A DNA stretch of 55,569 bases from Comamonadaceae bacterium (GCA_947478725.1 CANJWZ010000029.1:1-55569), one strand, 5' to 3'. Shown: positions 20,267 through 29,630, numbered from the stretch's first letter. Numbers and translations: made by a program. The notes: generated by a model not told the origin, from the sequence alone.

Positions 20267-21493
20267 TTAAGCGTGACCGCTTGCCACCACAAAGCTGACC
20301 ACCGTGCCAAACGAGCCACCGATGTTCAGCGTCTGGATTCGCGTGGCCCCTTCAATCTGGCAGTCACCCGCATGGCCCGTGACTTGGCGCGCCGCATCAA
20401 ACAGCATGCGGGCACCCGTGGCACCTACCGGGTGGCCGCAGCCAATCAGGCCGCCACTCATGTTCACCGGGCAGGGCCCGCCGCGCTCAATCAGGCCATC
20501 ATCGATGGCTTGCCAGCTCTGGCCCGGCGCAGACAAGCCCAGGTGGTCAAGCGCTACATATTCGGTGGTGGTAAAGCAGTCATGTGTTTCAACGCCGTTG
20601 ATGGTTTCAATGCCCGCGATTTCTGCGCGCCGCCAGGCGTCTTCAATGGTTTGCCGGACATGCGGAAACACGTACGCGGCACCACGGCTGCGCTCAAACT
20701 TGTCTTTTAATCGCAAGCCCGCATTGCGGTGACCCCAGCCGGCGATTCGTGGCAAGCTCGAGGTATCCAAGCCCTGCGCGCGCGCAAAGCTGCCAGATGC
20801 GAGCACTACTGCGCACGCGCCATCCGTGATCTGCCCGCAGTCCTGGCGGCGGCTGCCCGGCTCAATCACCGGGTTGGCCCCATCGTCATCGGTAAAACTC
20901 AGCGCATCAAATGCCCATTGACGGGTTTGCGCCAAGGGATTGCGTTTGGCATTCGCATAGTTCAGCTCGGCAATCCGGTTCAGGTACTTTCTGTCCAGCC
21001 CGTAACGCTGCTCGTATTCTTGCGCCACCAGGCCAAAGGCTGCAGGCCACATGAATGTGCAGTCAATGTCCTCATGGCCTTGCCACGATGCCGCATTCTG
21101 GTTTTGCGACGACACATCACCAGACAGGTTTTTAAGTTCTTCTATACCCAGCACCAGCACACAGTCGTAGCGGCCCGCTTCAATTTCGGCCATCGCTGCC
21201 AGCACGGCGAGCGACGACGATGCACAGGCACCCTCATGCCGCATGGCAGGCACGCCCCACAGTTCTGGTACAACCTGCACCACCATCGCACCCAGATGCG
21301 CTTGCTGGCGTTGCAGCTCGCCAAAGGCATTGCCAACGTGAATGCTTTGAATCTGAGATGCGCCAATGTGACTGGTCTCAAGCGCGCCCAAAGTCGCCTC
21401 GCGCATCATGGTGGAAATGTCTTGGCCATGGCGTGACCAGACTTTGGCAAAGTCGGTCTGGTAACCACCGAGGATAAAAACGGGCTCAGTCAT
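20267..21493 (-). CDS. SCP2-type thiolase-like acyltransferase
   Basis: 408 residues of the thiolase fold, closest in appearance to the lipid-transfer/SCP2 acetyl-CoA acetyltransferases. It would cleave a beta-ketoacyl-CoA with CoA, or condense two acyl-CoAs. The nucleophile candidate is Cys90 in EGACASSS. HDCFTTTEY and the C-terminal GCGHPVGATGARM (His354) give the other active-site elements. The conserved NMSGGLIGCGHPVG segment is intact. Within the operon it fits a thiolytic step after CoA activation by ligase A or B. Confidence 0.88.
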   Translation of the reverse strand: MTEPVFILGGYQTDFAKVWSRHGQDISTMMREATLGALETSHIGASQIQSIHVGNAFGELQRQQAHLGAMVVQVVPELWGVPAMRHEGACASSSLAVLAAMAEIEAGRYDCVLVLGIEELKNLSGDVSSQNQNAASWQGHEDIDCTFMWPAAFGLVAQEYEQRYGLDRKYLNRIAELNYANAKRNPLAQTRQWAFDALSFTDDDGANPVIEPGSRRQDCGQITDGACAVVLASGSFARAQGLDTSSLPRIAGWGHRNAGLRLKDKFERSRGAAYVFPHVRQTIEDAWRRAEIAGIETINGVETHDCFTTTEYVALDHLGLSAPGQSWQAIDDGLIERGGPCPVNMSGGLIGCGHPVGATGARMLFDAARQVTGHAGDCQIEGATRIQTLNIGGSFGTVVSFVVASGHA

Positions 21494-21506
21494 GGGTCAC
21501 ACCTTG

Positions 21507-22460
21507 TTAGGAAAGTTGTTGGAAGCGCCTTGTCGCCAGGGCGTATTCATCTGCCAGCCGGTCCACAACCACCGCCAGCGGCTCAATGGCTTTGATGGCT
21601 CCCACGCCTTGGCCCGCCGCCCACACGTCCATCCATTTGCGCGCTGCAACAGGCTTGCTGCTGTCGTACTGGCGCTCTGGTGCAGCGGGCATGTTGTCGG
21701 GGTCAATGCCCAGGGCACGAAGGGATGGCTTGAGCCAGCTGGCCGCAGTACCGGTGATGCCGCTACTGACAATCAAATCATCAACCGTGCTGTCAACCAC
21801 CATCTTTTTGTAAGCCGGTGCTGCCATGCTCTCGGTGGTGGGTATAAACCGTGTTCCCATGTAAACATAGTCCGCACCGCAAGCGATAGCGCCCGCAATG
21901 CCCCAGCCGTCACTGATGCCACCACCGACAATCACGGTGCCATCAAAAAATTCGCGTACTGCGCTGACAAATGCAAACGGCGACAGCATACCTGTGTGTC
22001 CGCCCGCGCCGGCGCAAACACAGGCAAGACCATCGGCTCCTGCAGCCACGGCCTTGCGCGCCAGCTTGATGTCAATCACATCGGCAAAGACCAAACCGCC
22101 GTAGTTGTGCACAACTTCAATCGCGGGCTTAGGGCTGCCGAGGGCCGTCACCACAATCGGTGGTTTGTATTTGGCAATCAGTGCCAGGTCTTCAGGCAGA
22201 CGGCTGTTGGACGAATGCGTGACCAAGTTCGCGCACCAGGGGCCGATGGTCGAGCCGGCTTGCTGGTCGCGGGCTTGAGCGAGGCCTTCGGTGATCTGCT
22301 TCATCCACACGTCCAGCGTTTCAATAGGCCGTGCGTTAGGCGTGGGGAAAGCACCGATGATGCCTGCCCTGCACGCTGCCAGCACCATCTCTGGGCCAGA
22401 AATTAAAAACATGGGTGCTGCAAAAACAGGCAGGCGAAGATTGAATAGTTGCTGGCTCAT
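21507..22460 (-). CDS. Nitronate monooxygenase/enoyl-reductase-like FMN protein
   Basis: 317 residues of the NMO/FabK TIM-barrel family, which binds FMN. The signatures are APMFLISGPEMV at the N-terminus, GADGLACVCAGAGGHTG, the phosphate-binding VGGGISDGWGIAGA and GADYVYMGTRFI. Family members oxidise alkyl nitronates or reduce enoyl thioesters, and many in acyl-CoA catabolic clusters have unknown reactions. With CoA ligases and a thiolase as neighbours, an enoyl-CoA or related redox step is a plausible alternative to nitronate oxidation. Confidence 0.83.
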   Translation of the reverse strand: MSQQLFNLRLPVFAAPMFLISGPEMVLAACRAGIIGAFPTPNARPIETLDVWMKQITEGLAQARDQQAGSTIGPWCANLVTHSSNSRLPEDLALIAKYKPPIVVTALGSPKPAIEVVHNYGGLVFADVIDIKLARKAVAAGADGLACVCAGAGGHTGMLSPFAFVSAVREFFDGTVIVGGGISDGWGIAGAIACGADYVYMGTRFIPTTESMAAPAYKKMVVDSTVDDLIVSSGITGTAASWLKPSLRALGIDPDNMPAAPERQYDSSKPVAARKWMDVWAAGQGVGAIKAIEPLAVVVDRLADEYALATRRFQQLS

Positions 22461-22466
22461 ACGTTT

Positions 22467-23459
22467 TTATTCACTCGATTTGAAGCCAGAAATCTTCACT
22501 GCCTCGGCCCAGCGTTTGGAGTCTGCCTGTGCAAACTTGCTGAATTCTTCGGGCGTAGATGGCAGCGTTTCAAAGTCCGCCACGCGCCATTTTTCCTTGA
22601 TTTCACTTGAACGCAGAACCTTGATAAATTCTGCATTCAACCGAGAGACAACTGCATCAGGGGTACCTGCTGGCGCAACGATGGCCGCCCAGATATAAAT
22701 GTCCAGATCAGGAAAGCCCTGCTCCCTGAACGTCGCTACATTCGGCATCAGCGGCGAGCGTTGCGGGCTCGTCACAGCCAACACCTTGACCTTGCCAGAA
22801 TCCATGTGCGGCTTGACGGCCAGCAGTGGCAAAAACGCTGCCGTAACTTGTCCGCCCACCAGGTTTTGTACCGCAGGTGGCGTGCCATTGAAGGGCACAT
22901 GAATCATCTCCATGCCCGCCCGCTGGTTCAAAATAACGCCGGCAAAATGTGAGGAATTACCGGCCGTAAAAGAGGCAAAAGACACCTTGCCAGGATTGGC
23001 TTTGGCATAGGCGACAAACTCTTTGACGTTGTTGGCGGGCACGCTGGCATTCACCGCCATCACCATCGACGTGCCTAAAAAGTTGGTGATCGGCCTGAAG
23101 GTTTTTTCAGCATCGTAAGGCAGCTTGGCAAAAGTATGCGGGTTGATGGTGAGCATGCTGGTGTTGGCCAGCAGCAGTGTGTAGCCATCAGCCGGCGAAG
23201 CCATCACGCTTTGCGCCGCAATGATGCCCGAGCCACCGGGCTTGTTTTCAACCAGCACGGGCTGGCCGGTGTTTTTCTTAAATTCTTCCGCCACCTGGCG
23301 CAGTGCGGTGTCCAGCGTGTTGCCTGCTGCAAACGGCACGACGATGCGAACGGGCTTGTCTGGAAAACCGGTTGGCACTTGCGCCTGGGATGGGAAAGTA
23401 GCTGTTAGCGATAGGGCGCCGATAGCGTGTAATACCCCGCGCCTTTTCATGTCCTTCAT
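22467..23459 (-). CDS. Bug/TctC-family periplasmic binding protein (1)
   Basis: 330 residues from ATG 23459. The longer in-frame start is a TTG that forms part of the Shine-Dalgarno TTGGAGA and is not used. An N-terminal signal (KRRGVLHAIGALSLTATFPSQAQ) is followed by the Bug hallmark FPDKPVRIVVPFAAGNTLDT and KPGGSGIIAAQSV. Bug proteins bind carboxylates such as tricarboxylates or aromatic acids; many are orphans without TctAB. No tripartite permease lies nearby, so it may serve sensing, or transport by distant partners. Confidence 0.9.
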   Translation of the reverse strand: MKDMKRRGVLHAIGALSLTATFPSQAQVPTGFPDKPVRIVVPFAAGNTLDTALRQVAEEFKKNTGQPVLVENKPGGSGIIAAQSVMASPADGYTLLLANTSMLTINPHTFAKLPYDAEKTFRPITNFLGTSMVMAVNASVPANNVKEFVAYAKANPGKVSFASFTAGNSSHFAGVILNQRAGMEMIHVPFNGTPPAVQNLVGGQVTAAFLPLLAVKPHMDSGKVKVLAVTSPQRSPLMPNVATFREQGFPDLDIYIWAAIVAPAGTPDAVVSRLNAEFIKVLRSSEIKEKWRVADFETLPSTPEEFSKFAQADSKRWAEAVKISGFKSSE

Positions 23460-23477
23460 ATCGGTCTCCAATTGTCG

Positions 23478-24191
23478 TTATAAAACCCGTTCGATGAATC
23501 GCCTGAGGCAGTCGGCCAAAGCCAGAGGCTGCTCCATCGGCACCATGTGCCCTGCACCCACTATCCACTCGAGTTGCGCACCTGGAATCAGCGCTGCGAG
23601 CTCTTCAGAACATTCAGGTGGTGTCACCAGGTCATCTTTGCCGCACAGCACCAGTACTGGCATGTTCAGTTTGGACAGCGTTGCCCGATGATCCGTGCGA
23701 ACCATGACGGCGCGGTTTTGGGTAATGGCGGTATCAGGGCCCACAGCGCGCAGGTCGGTCAAAATGTCGTCCATCAGGGCTGGGTTGGTGTGCGTTTCAG
23801 CGCAGGTGGAAAAATGGCTGATCCTGAGGGTCACTTTGCCGAAATCACGCTCCATCGCGGCAATGGTTTTCTCGCGCTGCGCGGCACTCTCGGCAAGTTC
23901 CGGCCTGCCAGTGGTGCCTAAAAGACATGCAGCTCGAATTTTCTGGGTGTGTAAAGCCATCAAGTTGATCGCAACAAAGCCACCCATTGAAAAACCACAG
24001 ACCACCAGCGCTTGCTCTGGCAGGGCATCGCCCACCAGTGCCAAGGCGTCATCTGTCATCTCGTCAATGCTGGTTTGCGTTTGTACGTTCAGAACGCGCA
24101 CGTCGGCCACATCATGCAGCAGCGGGATGACTTTGGCCCACACTGATGACGTGTTCAGCATGCCGGGAATCAGCAACAAAATAGGCTTCAC
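23478..24191 (-). CDS. Alpha/beta hydrolase
   Basis: 237 residues. The nucleophile elbow is GFSMGG with Ser68; the acid is in CGKDDLVTPP and the His in GAGHMVPMEQP, which completes the Ser-Asp-His triad. The oxyanion segment is LLIPGMLNTSSVW. It could hydrolyse an ester, a CoA thioester or a C-C bond of a ring-cleavage product; sequence alone does not decide. The start overlaps the ligase B stop (ATGA). Confidence 0.87.
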   Translation of the reverse strand: MKPILLLIPGMLNTSSVWAKVIPLLHDVADVRVLNVQTQTSIDEMTDDALALVGDALPEQALVVCGFSMGGFVAINLMALHTQKIRAACLLGTTGRPELAESAAQREKTIAAMERDFGKVTLRISHFSTCAETHTNPALMDDILTDLRAVGPDTAITQNRAVMVRTDHRATLSKLNMPVLVLCGKDDLVTPPECSEELAALIPGAQLEWIVGAGHMVPMEQPLALADCLRRFIERVL

Positions 24192-25921
24192 GCGGCGACT
24201 TTCAAAGATGATTCATGCAATGTTGGCGGGACCAGCGCCTTGGCCTGCTCCCGCAACTCACGTTTTAAAATTTTGCCTACCGGGTTGCGCGGCAAGGCCA
24301 GCAATGGCAACAGGTATTCGGGCAGCTTGTAGCGGGCGATACGTTTGTTATCCGTTAAAAACGAATTCAGCAATTCAAGGTTCACGACCTGCCCATCAAT
24401 CGCGACAACACAGGCGCATACCTTCTCGCCAAGAAGGTCATCAGGTACACCGACCACTGCCGCCTCGCGCACACCAGGGCAGGCGAGCAAAAGATTTTCA
24501 ATTTCTTCTGACGAAATGTTGACGCCACCGCGAATCACGAGGTCTTTGGAACGGCCTACATAGCGGTAGTACTGCAGGTGCTCACCCGCAATTTCAAACA
24601 GATCGCCAGTTTTATAAAAGCCTTGCGTGTCAAAGGCATGCTGGCTCAGCTCGGGCGCCGCGTAGTAGCCACTGAAAATTGTCGGCCCCGAAAATCGCAG
24701 TTCTCCTGGCGTGTTGGCTGTCGTGATGTCTTGGCCTGTCAGGACATCGACCAGCCGGGTTTTTATTTTGCGGGTTGTCGAGACGCTCCAGTCATAGCCC
24801 ACCACGCCCGCCCTTGGGAAAAACGCTGCCCGCAATGCTGCGTCGGGTATGTCAATGTGATTGCCTGACAATGCTGCGCCTTCATTGGAGCCAAAGTAAT
24901 TGACGATTTGCACGCCATGCTTTTCTTCAAAGCCGCGCACCATCCAGTCAGACAGCGGGGCTGAGCCTGAACCGATGCGGCACAGACGCTTGAAATCAAT
25001 GCCCGCCAGCAGCGCCTCGTTGTGCAGCAGCATATTCAATATTGCCGGTGCTGCGACGGTGTAGTCAATTTTTTCATCCCGCAGTTGCTGCAGAAATACC
25101 GGCAAGCTGAAGGGCTGGTGTTGTACGACCGTTCCGCCCAGCACCAGCCATGAGGCAAACGCGGTCGACAGGCCCGCCATATTGACGAGCGGAAAAGAGT
25201 TGAGCAGGCGGGCATGCGGTTGGATGGCAGCCGCTTCAATGATGGACGGTGCGACGACCAGCCACTCGTTGTGGCTGCGCGGCACGCCTTTGGGCTGGGC
25301 CTCGGTTCCCGACGTCCAGCAAATGGTGAAGACGTCGTTCGCAGTGACTTGCGCCGCCGATGCTGCACGCTTTAAAACCAGTCTGTGAGTGTTGCTGATC
25401 TCGCCTTGCGGCAGGTCCTCCCAAACGATGACCTCTTTCAAGGCAGCATGCTCCGTTTGCAAACGGGTAAACATGTTCCCGGCAAAATGGGGCGCATCCA
25501 TCTTGCCAATGCGTGCAAAGGTAATCGCCGCCACGGCCGCTGTGGTGTGCAGTACATGGCCCAGCTCATGCTCGCGGTACTGCACTGGCACGGGCGAGAC
25601 AATAATGCCGAGCCGGGCACAGCTCAGGTACACCACGAACTGCTCGACACAGTTGGGTAGTTGCATCACCACAATGTCGTCACGCGCGACACCTTTGGCC
25701 AGTAATTGCAAACAAAAAATATCAACTTCAACAGCCAGTTGCGCCCAGCTCAGCCGGCGAGGTGGGCTATACGCAAACTCTGCACGATTGGCCGCATCAA
25801 CCACGGCTTCTGCATCGGGCTGCTGCGCCACGTTTTTAACGAACAGGTCCCAAAGCGTGACCCTGCCCCACCAGCCGCGCGAGGTGTAGTCGTCAATCCT
25901 GGCTTGAGGCACCAAAATCAT
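24188..25921 (-). CDS. Acyl/aryl-CoA synthetase (AMP-forming), ligase B
   Basis: 577 residues of the ANL superfamily. The P-loop is ICWTSGTEAQPKGVPRSHNE, in which Gln replaces part of the usual TTGxPKG pattern. Further motifs are VNYFGSNEG, FYKTGDLFEI, YRYVGRSKDLVIRGGVNIS and the catalytic-Lys segment NPVGKILKREL near the C-terminus. The length and the RGWWGRVTLWDLF start resemble 2,3-dihydroxybenzoate-AMP ligase/cyclohexanecarboxylate-CoA-ligase-like enzymes, which suggests a ring-bearing acid. The gene is 4 bases downstream of the carotenoid-oxygenase gene, pointing to a shared pathway. Confidence 0.87.
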   Translation of the reverse strand: MILVPQARIDDYTSRGWWGRVTLWDLFVKNVAQQPDAEAVVDAANRAEFAYSPPRRLSWAQLAVEVDIFCLQLLAKGVARDDIVVMQLPNCVEQFVVYLSCARLGIIVSPVPVQYREHELGHVLHTTAAVAAITFARIGKMDAPHFAGNMFTRLQTEHAALKEVIVWEDLPQGEISNTHRLVLKRAASAAQVTANDVFTICWTSGTEAQPKGVPRSHNEWLVVAPSIIEAAAIQPHARLLNSFPLVNMAGLSTAFASWLVLGGTVVQHQPFSLPVFLQQLRDEKIDYTVAAPAILNMLLHNEALLAGIDFKRLCRIGSGSAPLSDWMVRGFEEKHGVQIVNYFGSNEGAALSGNHIDIPDAALRAAFFPRAGVVGYDWSVSTTRKIKTRLVDVLTGQDITTANTPGELRFSGPTIFSGYYAAPELSQHAFDTQGFYKTGDLFEIAGEHLQYYRYVGRSKDLVIRGGVNISSEEIENLLLACPGVREAAVVGVPDDLLGEKVCACVVAIDGQVVNLELLNSFLTDNKRIARYKLPEYLLPLLALPRNPVGKILKRELREQAKALVPPTLHESSLKVAA

Positions 25922-25925
25922 CGAA

Positions 25926-27389
25926 TCAGTAGCCGCGTTTTAAGCGCTCACCGCTGACCCAGGTTGCATGAAAACCATTTGGTACGCGCTGCGGTAGCTT
26001 GATTTTGCAGACCGGACCCTTGGCAATGTCTTTGGCATCAAAAACGGTGACATACGAGGTCTGCTTTTCGTCGTCCCACATGAAGCCGACCAGATAGCCG
26101 TCGTCTTCTTCGACCCAGTTGTCTTTGGGCGCAAACGGCGCTTCGCTGAACCATTTGTTGACGCCAGCGTGGTAGCTGGTGCAGGTGTTCTGCTCTAGGT
26201 CATAGCGGACAAACCCGCAAAAACGCGGGTCCTCGGCGCGGTTCAGACGGCCCATCAGCATGTTCCAGGAATAGCGTGTCTTGTAGCCTTGCATCCAGGA
26301 GTTGATCACCGGGAATTCCTGGTTAACGATGTCGTCAATCACCCGCTCTTTTGTCAGGCCGGTGCGCAGGTTAAAGCGCCACTCGTAAAACATGAAGTCG
26401 TGCTCCAGGTTGGCCAGCATTTTCGGGAAGCGTTCCACATCCAGTTTGCCGCGCATGTCGGTCGGTAGCCTGAAGGGCGTCCCCGTCATGACAATCTCCG
26501 TGCCACCTTCACCATCGTCTTCTTCCCAGGCGTTGGACACGTGGTACATGTAGGTTGGCTTGGCCTCAAACCAGCGGATCTGATCGGGCGTTCCGTGACG
26601 GGGAATCACGCCAAAGCGTGATGGCAGGGTGTGGTGAAACTTCAGCTTGTGCCGTCCGGCAGCAAACGCGTCCATGTCATAAAACAGCGGCAGGTCGTGC
26701 ACGATGCAGTAGTTCGGCGTGACCGCCATGTCATGCGGGAGGCGCGGGCCGGGTAACTGCACGGGCATGAAGGTTTTGAGCTCGCCATGCCTGTCCATCA
26801 CGCCGTAATGCATATAGGGAGATTCCTTGCCATAAGCAAAAAACAAAAACTCACCGGTACGCTCATCGACTTTGGAGTGCGCGGAAATCGGCAAGCCCTT
26901 CAGGCGCTCGTCCACTTCAAGCTTGCCAACGGTTGACAAGTCATGCGGTCGAACCATGTACACAGCGCCGCCCAGGTACCACATCGACACCAAATGACCA
27001 GCGTAAAACTTCACATCCGTGTTCGATGTGTTTTTGACTGGCATGTCGGGCCGGTCTTTACGCGGTGGATCTTTGATACCTTGCCAGAGGGCACCGCCCG
27101 CATTCAACTCTTCTTGCAGGCTGTCGGTAGCGACCCAGCGGTTTTGATAGGTGACTGTGCCGCCCTCAAAGCGCACCGCATGCAGCATGCCATCGCCGTC
27201 AAACCAGTGGTAGCGACCGGGCGCTTCAAAGCGGCGGTTGGGGCCATTGCGCACATACATGCCTGTCAAGTCTTTGGGGACTTCACCCTCGATGTCGGTG
27301 AGCTCCATCGTCAGCTCACGCGTGATGGGCGCAAAGCCGCCTGATAAGACGGGAATCTCATTCAGAACACTGGTATCGCTGGCGCCCAT
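25926..27389 (-). CDS. Carotenoid/lignostilbene oxygenase-family enzyme
   Basis: 487 residues of the carotenoid cleavage oxygenase family, which splits C=C bonds with a non-heme Fe(II) held by four His. The four ligands are visible at spacing typical of bacterial stilbene and phenylpropene cleavers: His171 (ISAHSKVD), His219 (RLPHDMAV), His283 (YMYHVSNAWEE) and His474 (NGFHATWV). The N-terminal MYVRNGPN and HWFDGDGMLHAV are family marks. Family members yield aldehydes from stilbenes, isoeugenol or apocarotenoids. An aldehyde dehydrogenase gene lies immediately upstream and a CoA ligase immediately downstream, so aldehyde product, acid and CoA ester are plausible successive intermediates. The substrate is unknown. 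Confidence 0.92.
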   Translation of the reverse strand: MGASDTSVLNEIPVLSGGFAPITRELTMELTDIEGEVPKDLTGMYVRNGPNRRFEAPGRYHWFDGDGMLHAVRFEGGTVTYQNRWVATDSLQEELNAGGALWQGIKDPPRKDRPDMPVKNTSNTDVKFYAGHLVSMWYLGGAVYMVRPHDLSTVGKLEVDERLKGLPISAHSKVDERTGEFLFFAYGKESPYMHYGVMDRHGELKTFMPVQLPGPRLPHDMAVTPNYCIVHDLPLFYDMDAFAAGRHKLKFHHTLPSRFGVIPRHGTPDQIRWFEAKPTYMYHVSNAWEEDDGEGGTEIVMTGTPFRLPTDMRGKLDVERFPKMLANLEHDFMFYEWRFNLRTGLTKERVIDDIVNQEFPVINSWMQGYKTRYSWNMLMGRLNRAEDPRFCGFVRYDLEQNTCTSYHAGVNKWFSEAPFAPKDNWVEEDDGYLVGFMWDDEKQTSYVTVFDAKDIAKGPVCKIKLPQRVPNGFHATWVSGERLKRGY

Positions 27390-27404
27390 GGTTTTCTCCT
27401 TGAG

Positions 27405-29114
27405 TTAAATGGTGATGGTTTTGACAGGTCTGCGCGATTGCGAAATACAAAAGCGGCTGGCCACAAAGGCCAGATGGGTGAGGGACGCATTGCCCGCCGG
27501 GTTCAAGCCTGTGACGTGGTAATCGCTGTAGGCGGCTGCAAAATTCAGCGGCATGGGACCGGTCAGGTTGATGGTGAGCTGCGCGCCTGCTTTGGCGTAG
27601 GCAGTTTCTGCCTGGCTGATAAATGCTTCGTCAAGAGAGTACAAAAAGGCCGTCAAGCCGCCAAGTTCTTTCACATCCTGCGTGGCTTGCCGCAAGGCGT
27701 CTTGCGCATCGTCGCAGGCAATCACAAAGCTGATGGGGCCAAAGCGCTCCTCGCCATACAAAGAGCGATGTTCGGTGCTGACCTTGAGCATCAGCGGTGT
27801 ACTGGTGCGTGCATTGGGGTAGTCTGGGTGCCGGTACGCTGCAGGCGTTAGCAGTATGTCGACCGCATTTTTGGTCTCTACGCCCTTATATTCATGCGCA
27901 AGCAGCGCCATATTGGCTAGTAATTCCAGTGTTTGCGGCGACTGGATCGTGGCCAGAATCATGGCTGCCTTCTTCGGCTCGCTGGTCAACGCCGCGACTG
28001 CATTGGCCAATTGGCGAGCCACGTCACTGAAGGGCACCAAACCTTGCGGTGTTTGCACGCCGCGCCTGGCGATGTAAATATTTTGTGGGCTGGTACACAT
28101 TTGCGCGCTGAACATACACAGCGTGGTGGCCAAGCTGCGCAGGACAGCGTCGAGGTCGTCGCATGACTCCAGTACCACCGTGTTGCAGCCCGCCGTTTCG
28201 GTAAAGCTCAGCGCGGGGTAAGCGTTTTGCTCGACCCACTGACCAAAGCGCGTGCTGCCGGTAAAGTCAACGATGGCGGTTTTGGGATGCTTGACAAGCA
28301 GCTTGCCGATCGGCTCTAGCGTGCTGTCCAGCGCCATGGTGACCAGATTCGCATCAAAGCCCGCGCGTGCCAGAACTTGCCTGAAGACCCGTACCGAGAT
28401 CGCCATCGGCAGCACGGTGACCGGATGCGGTTTGACGATGACTGGATTGCCGGTGGCCAGACTGGCCAGCATGGACGGCCAGGCGTTCCAGGTGGGGAAG
28501 CTGGCGCACGAAAAGCAAACGGCCACACCGCGAGGAATGACGCGGTAGGTTTTTTCCAGTGCAATTTTTGCCGAGCCAAACCGGCGCTCCCACTGCGCTG
28601 TGGGCGCCACTGCATCCATGGCTTGTTTGGCATACACCAGCGCTTCAATACCGCGATCAAGCGCATTCACGCCCGAACCCGCATAGGCCATGTTGAAGCT
28701 TTGACCGGCGGTGTGCATGACAGCATGGGCGACTTCAAACAGGTGGTCGCGGTACAGCACGTCCAGCACCTCCATCAGCACGCCGATGCGGGTTTCGGGT
28801 GTGGCTTCAGCCCAGGTGGGCATGGCGTTTTCGGCAGCGTTGAACAGGGTGTCGATGTCAGATTGTGGGTAGCTGATGCCCAGCGGATCTTGCGTGTAGG
28901 GCGAGACTTCTTCGCCAACATCACTGACGTGGCCCGGTTGATCCAGCACAAAACGCTTGCCCAGCTGCCCTTTGAAAGCCGCTAGCCCTTTGGCTTGCGC
29001 TGCTTCAGCATCCGGGTACTTGCCTGGCATGTCAGGGAAGGGGCTCCAGCAATGGCGCTCGCGGCAGGCGGTTTGGGCGCGCTCAAAAATAGCGCGGTGT
29101 TTGTCAAACATCAT
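27405..29114 (-). CDS. PaaN-type aldehyde dehydrogenase
   Basis: 569 residues from the ATG at 29114 that overlaps the preceding stop (ATGA). It belongs to the aldehyde dehydrogenase superfamily and resembles the PaaN-2 group (about 550 residues; N-terminus FDKHRAIFERAQTACRERHCW). The cofactor segment is FTGSTRFG (284-291), the general base is Glu306 in FTETAG, and the nucleophile candidate is Cys340 in FSAQMCTSPQN. No MaoC hydratase domain is fused, unlike E. coli PaaZ. No other paa genes are nearby, so a role in phenylacetate ring opening is not implied. Oxidation of the aldehyde made by the neighbouring oxygenase is a better guess. Confidence 0.87.
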   Translation of the reverse strand: MMFDKHRAIFERAQTACRERHCWSPFPDMPGKYPDAEAAQAKGLAAFKGQLGKRFVLDQPGHVSDVGEEVSPYTQDPLGISYPQSDIDTLFNAAENAMPTWAEATPETRIGVLMEVLDVLYRDHLFEVAHAVMHTAGQSFNMAYAGSGVNALDRGIEALVYAKQAMDAVAPTAQWERRFGSAKIALEKTYRVIPRGVAVCFSCASFPTWNAWPSMLASLATGNPVIVKPHPVTVLPMAISVRVFRQVLARAGFDANLVTMALDSTLEPIGKLLVKHPKTAIVDFTGSTRFGQWVEQNAYPALSFTETAGCNTVVLESCDDLDAVLRSLATTLCMFSAQMCTSPQNIYIARRGVQTPQGLVPFSDVARQLANAVAALTSEPKKAAMILATIQSPQTLELLANMALLAHEYKGVETKNAVDILLTPAAYRHPDYPNARTSTPLMLKVSTEHRSLYGEERFGPISFVIACDDAQDALRQATQDVKELGGLTAFLYSLDEAFISQAETAYAKAGAQLTINLTGPMPLNFAAAYSDYHVTGLNPAGNASLTHLAFVASRFCISQSRRPVKTITI

Positions 29115-29569
29115 GCGGCTGCTCGGGCCCACACCAGGCGGTGATGCCGCGCCACATCTGTGCCCGGCACCGTGTCGGAGGCTGACAAGGTGAGGCCACC
29201 ATCAGCCGCAAAGGTCATCTTGCGGATTTGCTTTGTACCGACGAAATTCGGGTTCAAGGAATGGGTGACATGGTGCGTGACGTGCTGCTGGCCAACCGGT
29301 CCCTTGATGTCATACGGCCCGGCATATTGAAAGTAGCTTTCAAAAGCCGCCAATCGTTCGTCAACCGGTGCGCTGCGAACACTGCTTGACGACAACTTGG
29401 GTCTTGCGCCGCGAGCAATGCAAGCGCTCATGAAACCGTCATGGGTATAGGCAATCATGCCTGTGGCATGGTTGCCATAAGGCAGCGTCGGCTCACGTCC
29501 ATCACCATAGGTGATGTCCCAGCGAACCAGATGCCAGGTGCCCAGCAAGGGGTTGTTCAGCTCGTCCAA
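29111..29569 (-). CDS. Lipocalin-like domain protein
   Basis: 152 residues from a TTG at 29569 placed six bases after GGAG; another TTG at 29581 is part of the ribosome-binding site. It starts with NPLLGTWHLVRWDITYGDG and contains YGNHATGMIAYTHDGFMSA, typical of the small lipocalin-like beta-barrel family found beside catabolic and polyketide genes. No signal peptide is present, so it is cytosolic. It may bind a hydrophobic intermediate or act as a small isomerase/cyclase-like protein; no catalytic residues are evident. It is the first gene of the 15-gene operon. Confidence 0.8.
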   Translation of the reverse strand: MDELNNPLLGTWHLVRWDITYGDGREPTLPYGNHATGMIAYTHDGFMSACIARGARPKLSSSSVRSAPVDERLAAFESYFQYAGPYDIKGPVGQQHVTHHVTHSLNPNFVGTKQIRKMTFAADGGLTLSASDTVPGTDVARHHRLVWARAAA

Positions 29570-29630
29570 ACCTGTCTCCAATCAGTTGTGAAGTACGTTT
29601 TAAGTCCGCATCACTTTCTTAACTGAACTC

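Noticed and set aside
20729..21436. A 235-codon + strand frame opposite the thiolase gene
   Set aside because: Complete overlap with a well-supported gene, no ribosome-binding site and no family motifs.
27405..29114. Phenylacetate degradation (paa) cluster
   Set aside because: Only the PaaN-type dehydrogenase is present; no paaABCDE, paaG or paaK-type gene set accompanies it.
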